This document shows, one piece after another, positions 42,086-53,170 of a stretch of DNA of 64,000 nucleotides. This stretch comes from Isoetes taiwanensis (Eukaryota > Streptophyta > Lycopodiopsida > Isoetales > Isoetaceae), in assembly GCA_021234155.1 (NCBI GenBank), contig JAJEKV010000041.1, positions 11,728,689 through 11,792,688 of the forward strand, read 5' to 3'. The position numbers and the translations under genes were made by a program. How positions within the stretch are numbered: the stretch's first letter is position 1; every line of letters begins with the position of its first letter. The notes under the pieces were generated by a model that saw only the letters and a list, made by a program, of their open reading frames with translations, was not told where the DNA came from and ran no database searches.

Positions 42086-43175
42086 AGAATGGGGCTCGCA
42101 TGAAAACGACAAAAACCTCCTGATAGATAGGCTTCTCATTCATCTCAGCAGATTTTCTACAATGATGGATAGTGGATAGCCGCACACATGCGAACTATCC
42201 ACGAAGAAAAATAAAGGGAATGTCCCAATTATACACTTGGACCCTAGAAAATACAATGCTAATAGATGTTTGGTTTGTGTACATGCTGAAAGCTTATTAC
42301 CGGTATTAAAAAATCCCGCCCTTTTGGGTTTTCGAGGAAAAACTCTAGTGATAAACCTTCAGTAAGGGGCTTAGACAAACGTAAGGCTGAAAATTCGCTC
42401 CCAAAAAACCCACGAATGGAGAAGTCGAAGCTGCTGCCGCTTGCCAACCTATACCTGCATATCACCAACACTAGCACAAATGTGAAAAAACAAACCTCCC
42501 AAAGTGGAGGGGTTGATCACACGTGCCACACGACAACAAAAGAAAAACCTCTTCAAATAGAGGGGTTAGTCACGCGTGCGTGCCGGGCGACAAATATTAA
42601 ACAATTAAGGGGAGGGTGGGTTTCAAAGAATAGAGAATAAGGTACTGCTTAGAGAGAAGAGGAAGCGCCGACGAGACGTCGATGAAGAACCTTGCCTAAT
42701 AATGCGATCTCCCAACCAGAGAAAGCATGCAATGCATGCATGCGAGACATGCATGCTCGCCCCCTCTAGAATCTCGATCCGAGGGCTCGGGTCGATGGGA
42801 TTCTAGAATGGGGCTCGCATGAAAATGACAAAAACCTCCCGAATAGAAGAGAACTTCCTTATCAAAACGAGATCCAAGGCAAAGGTCAAAGGATTATGGC
42901 CAAAGAAGAGGCAAGGCCGAGAAAGGACATACCACAGGATGAAAGAAACGCCAAATTGGTCAATTCAAGCAGGGAGAAGCCCCTCCCCTGCATGGTTTCA
43001 AAGAATAGAGAATAAGGTACTGTTGAGAGAGAGGAAGTGCCGATGAGATATTGATGAAGAACCTCGCCTAATATAGCGATCTCCCAACCAGAGAAAGCAT
43101 GCAATGCATGCATGCGAGACATACATGCTTGCCCCTCTAGAATCTCGATCCGAGGGCTTGGATCGATAGGAATCT
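42086..43175 (+). repeat. block of nested direct duplications
   Basis: A segment of about 180 bp (42620-42800) recurs at 43000-43172, starting TTTCAAAGAATAGAGAATAA, with GCATGCAATGCATGCATGCG in the middle. A shorter phrase TCTAGAATGGGGCTCGCATG then AAAA(C/T)GACAAAAACCTCC occurs at 42088 and 42805. At 42495-42595 two hairpin units (CCTCCCAAAGTGGAGGGG and CCTCTTCAAATAGAGGGG) are each followed by a CACACGTGCC/CACGCGTGCG phrase. At 42300-42350 a LINE 3'-UTR-like block is present. No gene is recognised. Confidence 0.75.
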
Positions 43176-43188
43176 TCAACAGGCATGC

Positions 43189-44836
43189 TGTGACGTCCCC
43201 TACTCATATACGGTGCACTCACCGTATATAAACAGGAGTTCATCCCCCATACCGGCTCCATGCCGCTACAGGGCCCTCCACATGACACTGCACCCGTGAC
43301 GGGTTCCAGTGGGAAGAGTGAAGGGGTCATTTTACCCCGTCTCCCTCAGGGCCTATCTAGCTGCGAAGCGTAAACATACATGTCAGTATATAACATAAGC
43401 ACATATCCACCTCGAAGGGTGGTCCATCACATCTGCATAGACAAGGGTGAGCACAATACATATGGGAAGTCCTACCCAAGGCTCAGACTCAAGGGGATGA
43501 CCGACGGCTTGGGTCTCGAGTTCATTGCGCATTTAATTCATGGCAATGGATTTGGCCGGGCATATGAACATGGCATAGGGTTGTCCACTCCATCCGCCCC
43601 TCCCGTGCACACTTTGAGTAGGCTGAAAAGTATCGGGACTCGATCAGAGCCGGATGCATAGCCAAAGGGGCTATTCCCCGGTCTCATCCTCCCGGTTCGA
43701 TGGGGGGCAGAAGGGATCGCTCCCTCGAGAGATCTGCATCTTGGACTCAAAGGTGACTAGAGGGCCTTTGCCCGTGATTCGGTGAACCCACCGGAAAGTG
43801 TACACCACTTCACGGTGTCGAGTCCATGCCCTACCCCACACTCGGTGGTAGGCCATTAGACCTAGTCACTATGATCCCCCGGTAGGCCTTACACACCGGA
43901 GGGATGGATTCAAGAGTCGGAACATGAACCTCCTTCTTAGCCGATCGGCCCCTTCACCCACAACGGTGTGGTTCTTGTGCACAGGCCGAATCTATAGTGT
44001 GCTAGAGAGGCTAATCTAGGAGCATCTACTACCAAGCTTGAGGTCTCTACCCCCCTTCCCAATACAAGGAGTTCATAGAGATACATCATCCATATATATC
44101 ACAGAAGAACTGAAGAACTATATCTAATCTATATCATAGAGTTAGGTTCTTTAGTTAGAGGCTGGCATCTAGGGATCTAGAAGGCTGCTATGGGCAATTT
44201 AATAGGCTAAACCTACTGATTCTATGACTGAAATAGGGTTTAGACTAGTTAATTGGCCAAATACCTGATCCTTGCGTGGCTCCTCCTGACCTGAGTTCGA
44301 CCATCCTGCTGAAACGCTCGAATCAAGGGAAACTAATGGTGCAATTCTCAGCAATTGTACGGGAGGTGGTTTTGGCTCTTGAGGCAGCCAAAACAGAGCT
44401 CTAAAATCCTAGAAACGAAAATTGGGCAAGTTAGGGTTTCCCTTCTTAAATAGACAAGGGGTTGGCTAGGGTTTCCAATTATCCCCTTTAGGCATGTGGG
44501 ATAATTGGGAATGGGCCCACTTGCCTTTAATGGCTAGGTGGCAAAATGTGCCCACATGGAAATGTGTGCCCACATTAATGTGTACATTGGTAAATGTGCA
44601 CATTAATTGCACACTTGGGTGCATGAAGTGTCTACATGGAAATGTGTGCCCACATTAATGTGTACATTGGTAAATGTGCACATTAATACTAATGCACATT
44701 CTTAGCAAGTTGCCCCCTAGGGGCTACCCACTTGGCTACATGCGCGTCATTCACGCCACGGCGTAAGTGGCGTGGCTGGCGAGGCAAGATAAAGATATCG
44801 CCCCGGGACCGGATATCGCCCCTCGAACGCGTCACA
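43189..44836 (-). repeat. 3' LTR of element X (1648 bp)
   Basis: Read on the minus strand it starts TGTGACGCGTTCGAGGGGCG after a polypurine tract and ends GTAGGGGACGTCACA. It is the same family as the LTR at 55068-56738, in the opposite orientation. It contains a duplicated block near 44569-44690 built on CACATTAATGTGTACATTGG. Confidence 0.9.
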
Positions 44837-44849
44837 TTCTTCCCACCTT
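44837..44849 (-). promoter_or_regulatory. polypurine tract of element X
   Basis: On the minus strand AAGGTGGGAAGAA directly precedes the TGTGACG LTR edge. Confidence 0.85.
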
Positions 44850-45719
44850 GAAATGATCTTTGTCCCGCAAAGTATCGTGGGTCTCCCCACCTTGGGATCA
44901 TCCTAACCTGCAATAACCTGATACATACGATATACTACTATAATACTTACACATTTATTAAGATTACCTTAAGGTAACATTTTTAGAGCATTATCACGCC
45001 ATTATATTATGAAATAACTTATCAATTCATAACATCTTTAAGTAAGTTACTCGATAGTTTTACTTATCACGACAATTAAGTTTATCAAAATTTATCATTT
45101 CATAACTACAATTATTGTTCGAGGTACTCTTCATTCCTTGCAACACATTCCAACAAAATTTGTGTTGCAAGTCTTCATCTTCGACCTCCCTTGCCCTCGG
45201 GGCTCTATTGGCACAGCAGTCGACACTACGTTAGTACCATTTTAATTATTAATAAAATTTTGGTTATATGGTGACCACCCACCTATCTACATGGATGCAT
45301 GGCTAATCTCCGGCGTAGGAAGAGGGTGAATCTTCCATTATGGCCGTGGAGACGGCAGCTTATATGCCTATATGCCGCTCATGCCTACACCCTAGTTGCC
45401 CGGGCGTGGAGGATAGGTCCTTCCCCGTATATGGGGCGTGAAGGCCTGATTCCTCCTATCAAAGCATATATGGGGCTAGAGGTGCTTTTCCTATCCGGTG
45501 CATTCCTTAATGACCTCCTTTCTCTCGAGGTCGTCTACTTAGGTGGGACAGTAGACTTTCTAATCTACCTTCCACTTTCAAGCGGCGCAGCGGTCATGCC
45601 TACATTGACATTACACCACGCCCTAGAGATCACCGTAGTGGTCCCATCATCGGTAACGACGCATGCGACCCATACCTAGCATAGGTTGCATGCGTAGATT
45701 AATCTTAACTATACAAGAA
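44850..45719 (-). other. 3' untranslated region of element X
   Basis: About 870 bp between the chromodomain stop and the polypurine tract. The plus frame 45299-45679 is not supported by any family. AT-rich part 44930-45120, GC-richer part 45290-45680. Confidence 0.5.
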
Positions 45720-45980
45720 TTAATCTACACAAATCGACATGCCTGAGCCGATTTCTTCGGAGATGACTTTGCCGTCCCATTGCTCCATAAACTGCGGGTA
45801 CTGCTTTACTAGATCTTTCTTAAGTACCCACGTCGCGTCTTCCACCGGTAAGTGTTTCCACTTAACCAAATATTGGAGGAACTCCGACCTCCTTGTTTTC
45901 TTGAAAGCTTTATCAAGAATCAATTCTGGAACTATTTCCAGCTGCTCCTCTGTCATTTCCAACAACGTTGGAGTGTCCAA
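45720..45980 (-). pseudogene. chromodomain, integrase C-terminus of element X
   Basis: An open frame of 86 codons with TPTLLEMTEEQLEIVPELIL, then the chromodomain KKTRRSEFLQYLVKWKHLPV and EDATWVLKKDL. Aromatic and Trp positions of the fold (YLVKW, TW) are kept. Chromodomains of this group are known to bind methylated histone H3, which matters given the H3-like sequences in this family. It is close to the one at 5180-5539. Confidence 0.88.
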
Positions 45981-47083
45981 GACTTAAATGCGGATTTGGG
46001 TGTGCTTCTTCAACAAACTCACGTGGAAGACCTTATGAATCTTTAGGTGTCTTTGGCAAGTCTAGCTTGTAGGATTGATTACCTACTCTCTTGACTATTC
46101 GAAGGTCCAGCCCACCTTGGAGCAAGCTTCTTGCAATTCCGATCCCGAGCCAGCACGCTTCACCTTGATCTTGAGCCAAACATCATCTCCAACTTTGAAC
46201 TCTCGACGTTTCGATGCTTGTCGGTGATGCTCTTACATCGACTTCTTGCTGCTAGCAAATATCCTCTAACTTCTTCCACAAGCTGCTACATATCGGCCAA
46301 CATCTGCTGCGAAACTTCCACTTTTGACACGGGATTGTGCCAAAGTAATGCGGAGTTAGGCACGCGATAGCCGTAATTAATCATAAGCGGCGACATTTGG
46401 GATGATTCCCCGCTTTGGTGCTATTGTATGCAAACTCCACCAAGTGAATAAATTCTTCCCACATACCTTGCTTATTCCGGACATAGTTCCGTAGCATGTC
46501 CTCCAAAATCCTGTTGGTCCGCTCCGTTTGGCCATCCGATCGTCGAGGATGATCGCCGTGATGCTCATGGATAGTTTAGATGCTAATGGTGCCAAAGAGG
46601 TCTTGCCGTAAGGCACTCATAAACTTTGGATCCCAATGGGAGATAATCTCCCTTGGCATGCCATGAAGCTTTGAAGATCTCTTTGGTGAAGAGCTTTCTT
46701 TGTATCCATAGTCGTATCGTGGTTACGCAAGGCACAAAATGTGCCATTTTCGACAACTTGTCGACCACTACCATCAAGGCATCCTTTCCTCTTTCGTTCT
46801 TGGAAGCCCCAGGATGAAATCCATGCTGATCACCTCCCACTTAGCGTTTGGCACCGCTAATGGCTCTAAGGCTCACAGGAATTGACTGCTCTGCCTTCGT
46901 CTCGACGACATAGCCGACATTCTCGATGTAGCGAGCTACTTGCTTCTTCATTCCTAGCCAATAATAGGCATTGCGACTTTGAAGTATGTTTTCATGAATC
47001 CCGCATGGCCAGCTATTGGGCTGTTACCGCGTGTCATGGAGGATCAATTTCCTTACACGATGATTGGTGCGCACAACTTGTTC
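45981..47083 (-). pseudogene. integrase relic of element X
   Basis: Fragments over several minus frames. 46840-46583 has KDALMVVVDKLSKMAHFVPC and a degenerate segment leading to the second catalytic Asp. 46616-46377 holds the decayed QTDGQTNR-type region. The C-terminal domain (KVFHVSLLKKH-like, 46040-46000) joins the chromodomain. Multiple frameshifts make it inactive. Confidence 0.75.
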
Positions 47084-47760
47084 TTATGGTATAACAAAGT
47101 TGCCTTCCTTCTTATAATGTTTAAAGGCTTCCCGCTCCTTATCATTTCTAGCCTCCCTAGAGAGGCTTGCCCATACTTCCTTGAAATCCACGTCCGTTGG
47201 CAAGGACTCTTCAATCTTCTTACCAAAGTCGTTGGAGAGCGTCGAAATTGCATTGCAATGCACTCTAGTTGTCGAGGGGATGCCTTGAAAGCATCCGCTA
47301 CCACATTGAGCTTCCGGCTTGTAGACTATATCAAAGTCATACTCTTCAAGGAACTCCATCCACCTTCTCTGCCTCAGGTTGAGGTGTGGTTGCGTGAATA
47401 CATACTGGAGGCTCTGATGGTCTGTATCCAACTGGAACTTCCTTCCCAAAAGATAGTGCCTCCAAATTCTTAATGCCACGACGTACGCAAGCAATTCTGA
47501 TGCGTGGGTGGGGTAAGCGCGTTTCAAGCGTCGTTCATCTTCACGGAATCATACGCTACCACACGCTTTTCTTGCATGAGCACCGCCCTTTTTGTAGCTA
47601 TCTTACTTTCGGCGTCTATCGCTACAAGCTTATCTTTCTTCGGGTCCGCGGGGTTAGGATTTGGGGCTGTTGTTAAAGCTTCCTTCAATAATTCAAACCC
47701 TGCTTGGGCTTTCTTGTGCCAATGCTCTGCCCAATCTTTCACCTTCTCCGCCCTCGTCAA
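47084..47760 (-). pseudogene. RNase H region of element X
   Basis: Frame 47760-47524 carries AEKVKDWAEHWHKKAQAGFE and DKLVAIDAESKIA (first Asp). Frame 47527-47084 carries YPTHASELLAYVVALRIWRH (Glu), [13 protein letters not shown] (Asp) and [20 protein letters not shown]. The usual ADALSRHP end is degraded (GSGCFQGIPS). The frame changes once near 47525. Confidence 0.85.
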
Positions 47761-47782
47761 GTCTGTTAACGGGGCTGCTATC

Positions 47783-48754
47783 TTAGCTCATGAACTTCCT
47801 GTAGTACCCTGCTACATTCTTCGGCGCCGGCCACTGAATGACGGCTTCAATCTTGGCAGGATCCGTCGAGATTCCTTCTGCTGAGATCACATGACCCAGG
47901 TATTCCACCTTTTCTGTTGCGAAGTGACACTTCGAAAACTTGGCGTACAACTGGTGCCTCTTCAACCTCTCTAGCACTCTCCTTAAGTGTTGTACGTGCT
48001 CTTCAAGGGATCTGCTATACACCAAAATGTCATCAAAGAATACAATCACAAAGGTGTCTAAGAACTCCCTGAAGATGTCGTTCATGAGCCTCATGAACGT
48101 CGCGGGGGCATTCGATAAGCCGAAAGGCATTACCGTGAACTCATAATGCCCATACCGCGTTCTGAAGGCGGTCTTGTGGATATCTTCTTCCTTTATCCTG
48201 ATCTGATGATAGCCTGACCTTAAGTCGATTTTGGAGAAGACCTTTGCACCTTGGAGCTGATCCATCAAGTCATCTGATCTGGGGAGCGCATACTTGTTCT
48301 TAATGGTGTGCTTGTTCAACTGCCTATAGTCTATGCACATCCTTAAACTGCCATCCTTCTTCTTTACAAAGAGAATGGGTGCTCCAAATGGCGAGACGCT
48401 AGGTCTAATGAAGCCTAGGTCGAGCAACTCCTGTAATTGCTTCTTCAGCTCCGTCAACTCCTGCGTCGTCATTCTGTATGGAGCCTTGCTTGTCGGCTTT
48501 GTTCCCGGTTCGAGTGCTATCTCACACTCGACTCCCCTGTAAGGAGGAAGCTGCTTGATCTCATCTGGAAAGAGATCATGGAACTCCGTGATCAGCTTAG
48601 CTATTTGCTTCGGCAACTTGCTGAGCACCCTGTCTTCTTTGCTTTCTTCTGACTCTGGCTCATCAATCTCAAGCTTGAAGATGTATGCCACCTGCTCGCT
48701 CTTGATGCACTTGAACAGCCGCTTAGAAGACATACACTCGCATGATGGGAACAA
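47783..48754 (-). pseudogene. reverse transcriptase of element X
   Basis: A clean open frame of 323 codons, the best-preserved pol segment in the window. It has [65 protein letters not shown], catalytic [15 protein letters not shown], then [16 protein letters not shown] and the thumb [16 protein letters not shown] to a stop. The family's usual SFLGLAGYYR linker is shortened to NVAGYYRK. It is about as similar to the RT at 2300-3370 as subfamilies of one lineage. Confidence 0.93.
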
Positions 48755-48759
48755 CTTCT

Positions 48760-49180
48760 TTACTCGCGGATCTCAATGATCTTGCTGTTGGTGTTGGGAA
48801 GGTCACCTTCCGCTTTCCACAATCAATAATGGCCCCTCGCTGGTCCAAGGTACTCCATTCCTATGATCAAGTCGTTACTTGCCATTGCCAATGCCCATTA
48901 CTTACGCCCCATCCGGATATTATTCCACGGCAAGTCGATGTCGGTTAATTCTCTTGCCGCGTCCGCCTTTATCGCTCCAACTTGCTAAGACAACGGGCCT
49001 TGGCTTTGACTTTAGTGGTTTCAACTTCAACATTTGGACCATTCGGGGATGCAAAGTTATGGCTACTTCCCGAGTCTATCAAGACTATGAAGGATTTGGT
49101 CTTGGCCTTCCCCTACCGTGGAAATTACTTTATATCGGCTCTCTCCGCTTGCTCAGATCTATTGCGGCAAAGATATGACA
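48760..49180 (-). pseudogene. aspartic protease relic of element X
   Basis: The active-site motif FIVLIDSGSSHNFASP (Asp-Ser-Gly at 49076-49068) is intact. The following 250 bp are broken by stops (near 48990, 48945 and 48880) before the frame leads into the RT linker. Confidence 0.7.
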
Positions 49181-50540
49181 CTCACCACGAATGTAGTCGC
49201 GGACCTTCCTCGCCATCGCCGCCGTGGATGAGTGTCCCAATCTCCCAACTCCGCTTAGTCTTTGCACTCATGACGTAGGGGCAGTTCGCCGTCCTATGGC
49301 CTGGCCGAAGCACTCAAGCAAAGCTGCTTTTCTATGCACTCGCTCTCTTTTCCTTGGGCATAGCACGCAAAAGGATCGATCGCTTTGGAGTAGTTTGACC
49401 CCCCCGCTTGTCCTTGAAGGACACCCGCTTCTTCTCCTCCTGTTTCCCTTTGTTGCCACTATATGGGGCTCTAGCCGACTCGGGGCTGCCCTAGGGCTAT
49501 AACTCCCCGATTGCCTTGCCTTTATCCGGTAATGCTTTGCTGCCTGCGCCCGCTATTCCGAGGTCCCGTTTCCTTGCAAGCTTATTGCCTTGGACTCGCT
49601 TCTTTGTCTTAGGATTTATTGCCCTTACAAGCTTGCGGATCTCTTCATTCAGTGCCCTCAATGTAGCTCTCTCTTCGCATGTTTTTCGCCCAACTTTGGC
49701 ACATAAAGTCTTAGCCTCATGAATTCCTCTGTGTATTTCTGGACTGATTTGTTTCCCTGTTGCAACTTTGTAGAATCACGCATCATCTTTGGACTTGTGC
49801 TCCTTTGGGCGTAATGGCTTGAAGGCTTTAGCAAACTTTTCGAACTTACAAGCATCCCCTGCTTAAGCCATGTGCCTTTTGCATAACCCTTCCACCAAAT
49901 CCGTGCGGCTCCTTTCAAGTTGGCTGCATTTGCCACTCTCGCCTTTGTCTTTATCCTTCATGCCATAAGCATTGCCGTACTCACTCATTTCTGGATCCAG
50001 CCATGCCTCTGCTTCTAATCGACTGTTCTCCCAGGAAGCATTCCGATTTCGCCTTCCATACATTGCCCCGGTCAAGTGTAATCTACCTTCTCTCGGGTAG
50101 TCGAGGCCCCGTGTCCCTTTTGTCGTCCTTCTATGGCGCCCCCTCTCCCTTGCATCCTGCAGGTGTTCCTCGCCTTCCATCCGCTCGTCCCGGTCCGCGC
50201 TCTTTCGCCTTCCCGGAGTCCGAGTCCAGCCCTGAACTTGAGTCGAGGATTCCCAGCTGGAGGACCTCCTTCTCTTGCTCCTCTTCTTGTCCCTTCCCTG
50301 TTTTTCCGAGCTGATGCTTGAGGCACCCTGGCGTGCCCACCACCCCCTTCTCCCGCTGAAGCGGCCAACAAAGCCTTTATCCGCCTGTGTCCGTCCTCAT
50401 CTGTGATATTTCCTCTTCTAGGGTTATGGGTCCAAATTCCTCGAATAGGTTTCTTGCCGGGGGTGGCCTGGGCGGACTCTGTTCTTCCATATGGTCTCGG
50501 CGTTGTCGTTCCCCTGAGCCTAGGCCTCTAGCTGCATACA
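49181..50540 (-). pseudogene. gag core and C-terminal linker of element X
   Basis: 49936-49658 encodes ANLKGAARIWWKGYAKGTW and YTEEFMRLRLYVPKLGEKHA, the retrotransposon gag core. Upstream, 50371-49863 is Arg/Glu/Gly-rich and low in complexity. Downstream to 49268 are basic segments typical of the nucleocapsid region, but I see no clean zinc knuckle. There are several frameshifts. It is homologous to 1207-1585. Confidence 0.7.
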
Positions 50541-52202
50541 CAAGCAGTTCATGGCTATATGGTTAGTTTTAGCTTGTTCTCTTGCATTATTATGTTTGTT
50601 GGTACAAATTACATCAACAAAACATTTGAAGTGCAACAAGAAATTATATTTATATTATATAATATTTTGGTACAAAAAAGTCTCCGGGATCAAGAGTCTA
50701 ACTAATCTTGAAATCGCCGGTAAGATGGGTTGTCCTCAAGGAACTTCTTAACTTGGGCCGTTCCTACCGAATGACCCAAGTTCCTGAAGACGCTTGCTGA
50801 TGAGCCACCCTGCAAGGCTCTCGCCAAGTCTTCCACTCTGCGGTCGGATGTGAGGGTCGCGGCCACCGCTAATCTCGCCTGACGTCGATGAGGTATGGCG
50901 AAGTCGAAAAGGTCAAATGCCATTGCTCTAGGGCAACAGAGTTTTGGACATTTGCCGCTATTCGGGCATGCCCGCGCCAAGCCCCGAGTGCAATCAACAT
51001 GAACACTCCTTCCTCACCTCTAGGGCTGAATTTGCGGTGTACCACCGCTATTCTCCCTTATCAAGCGCGATGCGGGTGTAGTACCTCAATGACATTGCCG
51101 TTGTGCATCGTGGATGATTCCCCACTTGTTTGGCCTCCTGCTCTATGCCGCCCTTCATATTCATCGACCTCTATCTCGGTGAGCTCGCGGTAGTCTTCGA
51201 TTGGGAGTCGACTGCGCCGAGGTCGATTCCCTCCTCTTGCCGGAGGTGGTGTCGAGGGACTCGGCATCGGGATGCCGTGGTCTTGCCTCGATCCCCATCC
51301 GTTCCTCGAATGGCGAGGAACTCTTTCTTGGATGGCAGGTCTCGGTCTCCATAACACGCCTTATCTTTGCTGTATGCCTGGGATGGAAGTAAAGTCGCCT
51401 CGAGTAGGTGTCGGCTTCCCCGACTTGAAGCGGGAAGTTCGAGACTCCCGGACGGGATGAAGTCGCCCATGTCGGTCCGCCCAGATTGGTGGAGCAGTTC
51501 ATCCAATAGGAGCTCCCTCTCCCACGCATTGGGAGGTTACGGATGTCACCGAGGAGTAGATACTCCTCTCCATCGATGATGATAGGGGCTAGGCTTGTGA
51601 TGCCTAGCCCAAGTGGGGGAGCAACTCGGATAGTCCAAACGGGGCCCGGCCAAGTTGACCAGCCCCTGCTGCACGCTTGTCACCGTTCCTCTTCTGAGTC
51701 TAGCTCGATGTACTCTTCGTCGTCCGACTCCTCTTCTTCTTCCCTTCCTTCTTACCGCAAAAGCATCTGCTCTTCGGCTTGGACTGCTATGGGGGTCCAC
51801 CTCCATCTGAGGGATAGAGGTTGCCCCCATTGGGTTTCGCACCGGTGGGATAGGAAAATAGCTAAGGCAGCGGTGTAAGAGAAATACTTGGTCCTGTTGG
51901 CTGTCAGGACCATGTAGTCTGGTAGCCTCTGTGCCTTGTTAGTTAAGTACTTGGCGATGTTGGGGACATCACCCAAGGTGCTTGGGAAGGGAAAACTAAA
52001 TATCCTATGCAAGGGGAACTCGAACAAGGAGGGTCCTACCCTAGCTTGAAACTCTGCTAACACTTGCCTATATCTTTGGGGTTGCATTTAGCGTAGCTTG
52101 GATATCAATTTCTTTTCCCAAAGACTTGGAAGATGTCGTTGACATCCGCCCCGGAACATGGGCACCGGCGCCGCACCATCGCTGAAGTCGGCAGATGGCC
52201 AT
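50541..52202 (-). pseudogene. N-terminal gag region of element X
   Basis: The ATG at 52202-52200 follows the leader (see 52203-52904) in the same place as the H3-like ATG of element Y, but its frame (MAICRLQRWCG...) stops after 44 codons. Other minus frames continue: 52087-51752 (111 codons, with LTNKAQRLPDYMVLTANRTK), an acidic stretch EEEESDDEEYIELDSEEE (about 51745-51690), a segment with IIIDGEEYLLLGDIRNLPMR, and 50980-50702 (92 codons, ending VKKFLEDNPSYRRFQD). None matches a known domain. The AT-rich stretch 50550-50700 could be an intron or an insertion. Confidence 0.5.
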
Positions 52203-52904
52203 TGATCTAGCTTAAGAAGGAGTATCAAACGGATGCAGAAGCGCCTCAAGGAGCTGAAAGATCGCCTAAGCAGTGGAGAGCAAACTTTCAGGGTGCTAAA
52301 TGAGAAATGGAGGACCTATTTATAGAAAAGGGAAAAACCCTAATTTTTGGATGACCTAGACTTTACTGAGATTGGGTGATTCTGTTCTATTAAAGGGTGC
52401 AATTGAGAGTTTGAAGATTACTTCTAGGGTTTGAGCATGCTAAGATGGGCTAATGAACCTATTGCAACAATTTGGAGATCATTTGGTGAAGAAAATGGGG
52501 CGAGGTCTCACACGTTGTGCCCAGACCGATAATGAAAAGTTCATTTTCTGTCCTGGCGCGACGTGTGAGACATGGGTTCTAAATGGGCTAAACTTAATCA
52601 ATTTGGATAATCTAAGGCTGTAATTCTACTAAACTCGCCGAGTTAGGCAGAATTGACCCCTTATTTGGTCGATTTGGAGCAGTTTTGGGCATGGTCTCAC
52701 ACGTTGCGCCCAGCCCGAAAATGAGAATCTCATTTTCTGTCCTGGCGCGACGTGTGAGACATCGTCTCAATTTTGCTCAAAAACTCCAATTTACCCAAAA
52801 TAAAAGCCAGAAATCGATATCTTAACTTAATTAAACAAGATTGAACTCATTATTTACACAAAAATTCTTTATATTAACAAAATTTTTTATTATTTACAAG
52901 AAGT
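52203..52904 (-). promoter_or_regulatory. leader of element X with two 67-bp hairpins and a TATAAATAG box
   Basis: Two 67-bp palindromic units lie at 52694-52760 and 52505-52571. Each has an outer stem of GTCTCACACGT(T)GCGCC pairing with GGCGCGACGTGTGAGAC, and an inner stem such as AATGAGAATCTCATT. Further on (52324-52315) the minus strand reads CTATAAATAG, then a segment with TTTGCTCTCC and GGCGATCTTTC before an ATG. The same hairpins, TATAAATAG and GCTCTCC...GGCGATCTT occur in the leader of element Y. In retroelements such a position suits RNA dimerisation, packaging or translation control. Confidence 0.8.
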
Positions 52905-53170
52905 TCAAGGCCGTTCTCCCTTGATGTGTTTGGCCAAAAACATATCCTGCCTCATGAGTGTGACCCTCTTCGCGTGCACTGTGCAGGCCGTTGAATCTTC
53001 AAAATGCTGCACTATTTTCGCCTCCGCCTCGCCAGGCACAAAGACATCTCATCGGTCACCCGCATGTCCGTGTTGTACTCTGCATGACTTCTCGGACCAA
53101 GCGTTGAAGCGGTGCCCGGGATCAAGAGTAAAGTAACTTCTCGGAAGTGCCAGGTTTCCTTGAGAGCTCT
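52905..53170 (-). pseudogene. histone H3-like fold relic carried in element X
   Basis: On the minus strand three or four frame pieces align in order with the H3 histone fold. The pieces are ALKETWHFREVTLLLIP (53167-53117; H3 ALREIRRYQKSTELLIR), RAPLQRLVREVMQ (53118-53080; H3 KLPFQRLVREIAQ), YNTDMRVTDE (53077 onward; H3 FKTDLRFQS), and EAEAKIVQHFEDST then CTVHAKRVTLMRQDMFLAKH and IKGERP-stop (to TGA 52907-52905; H3 ends RIRGERA). LLIP, RAP and VTLMR recall CENH3, while the QRLVRE block and GER ending are canonical H3. Frameshifts at about 53118, 53079 and 53020 make this copy a pseudogene. It ends exactly where H3 ends, so it is not a random match. It lies upstream of the gag leader, in the same orientation. 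Confidence 0.85.

Noticed and set aside
45299-45679. 126-codon plus-strand ORF in the 3' UTR of element X
   Set aside because: Antisense to the element, no domain; probably a chance frame in GC-richer UTR.
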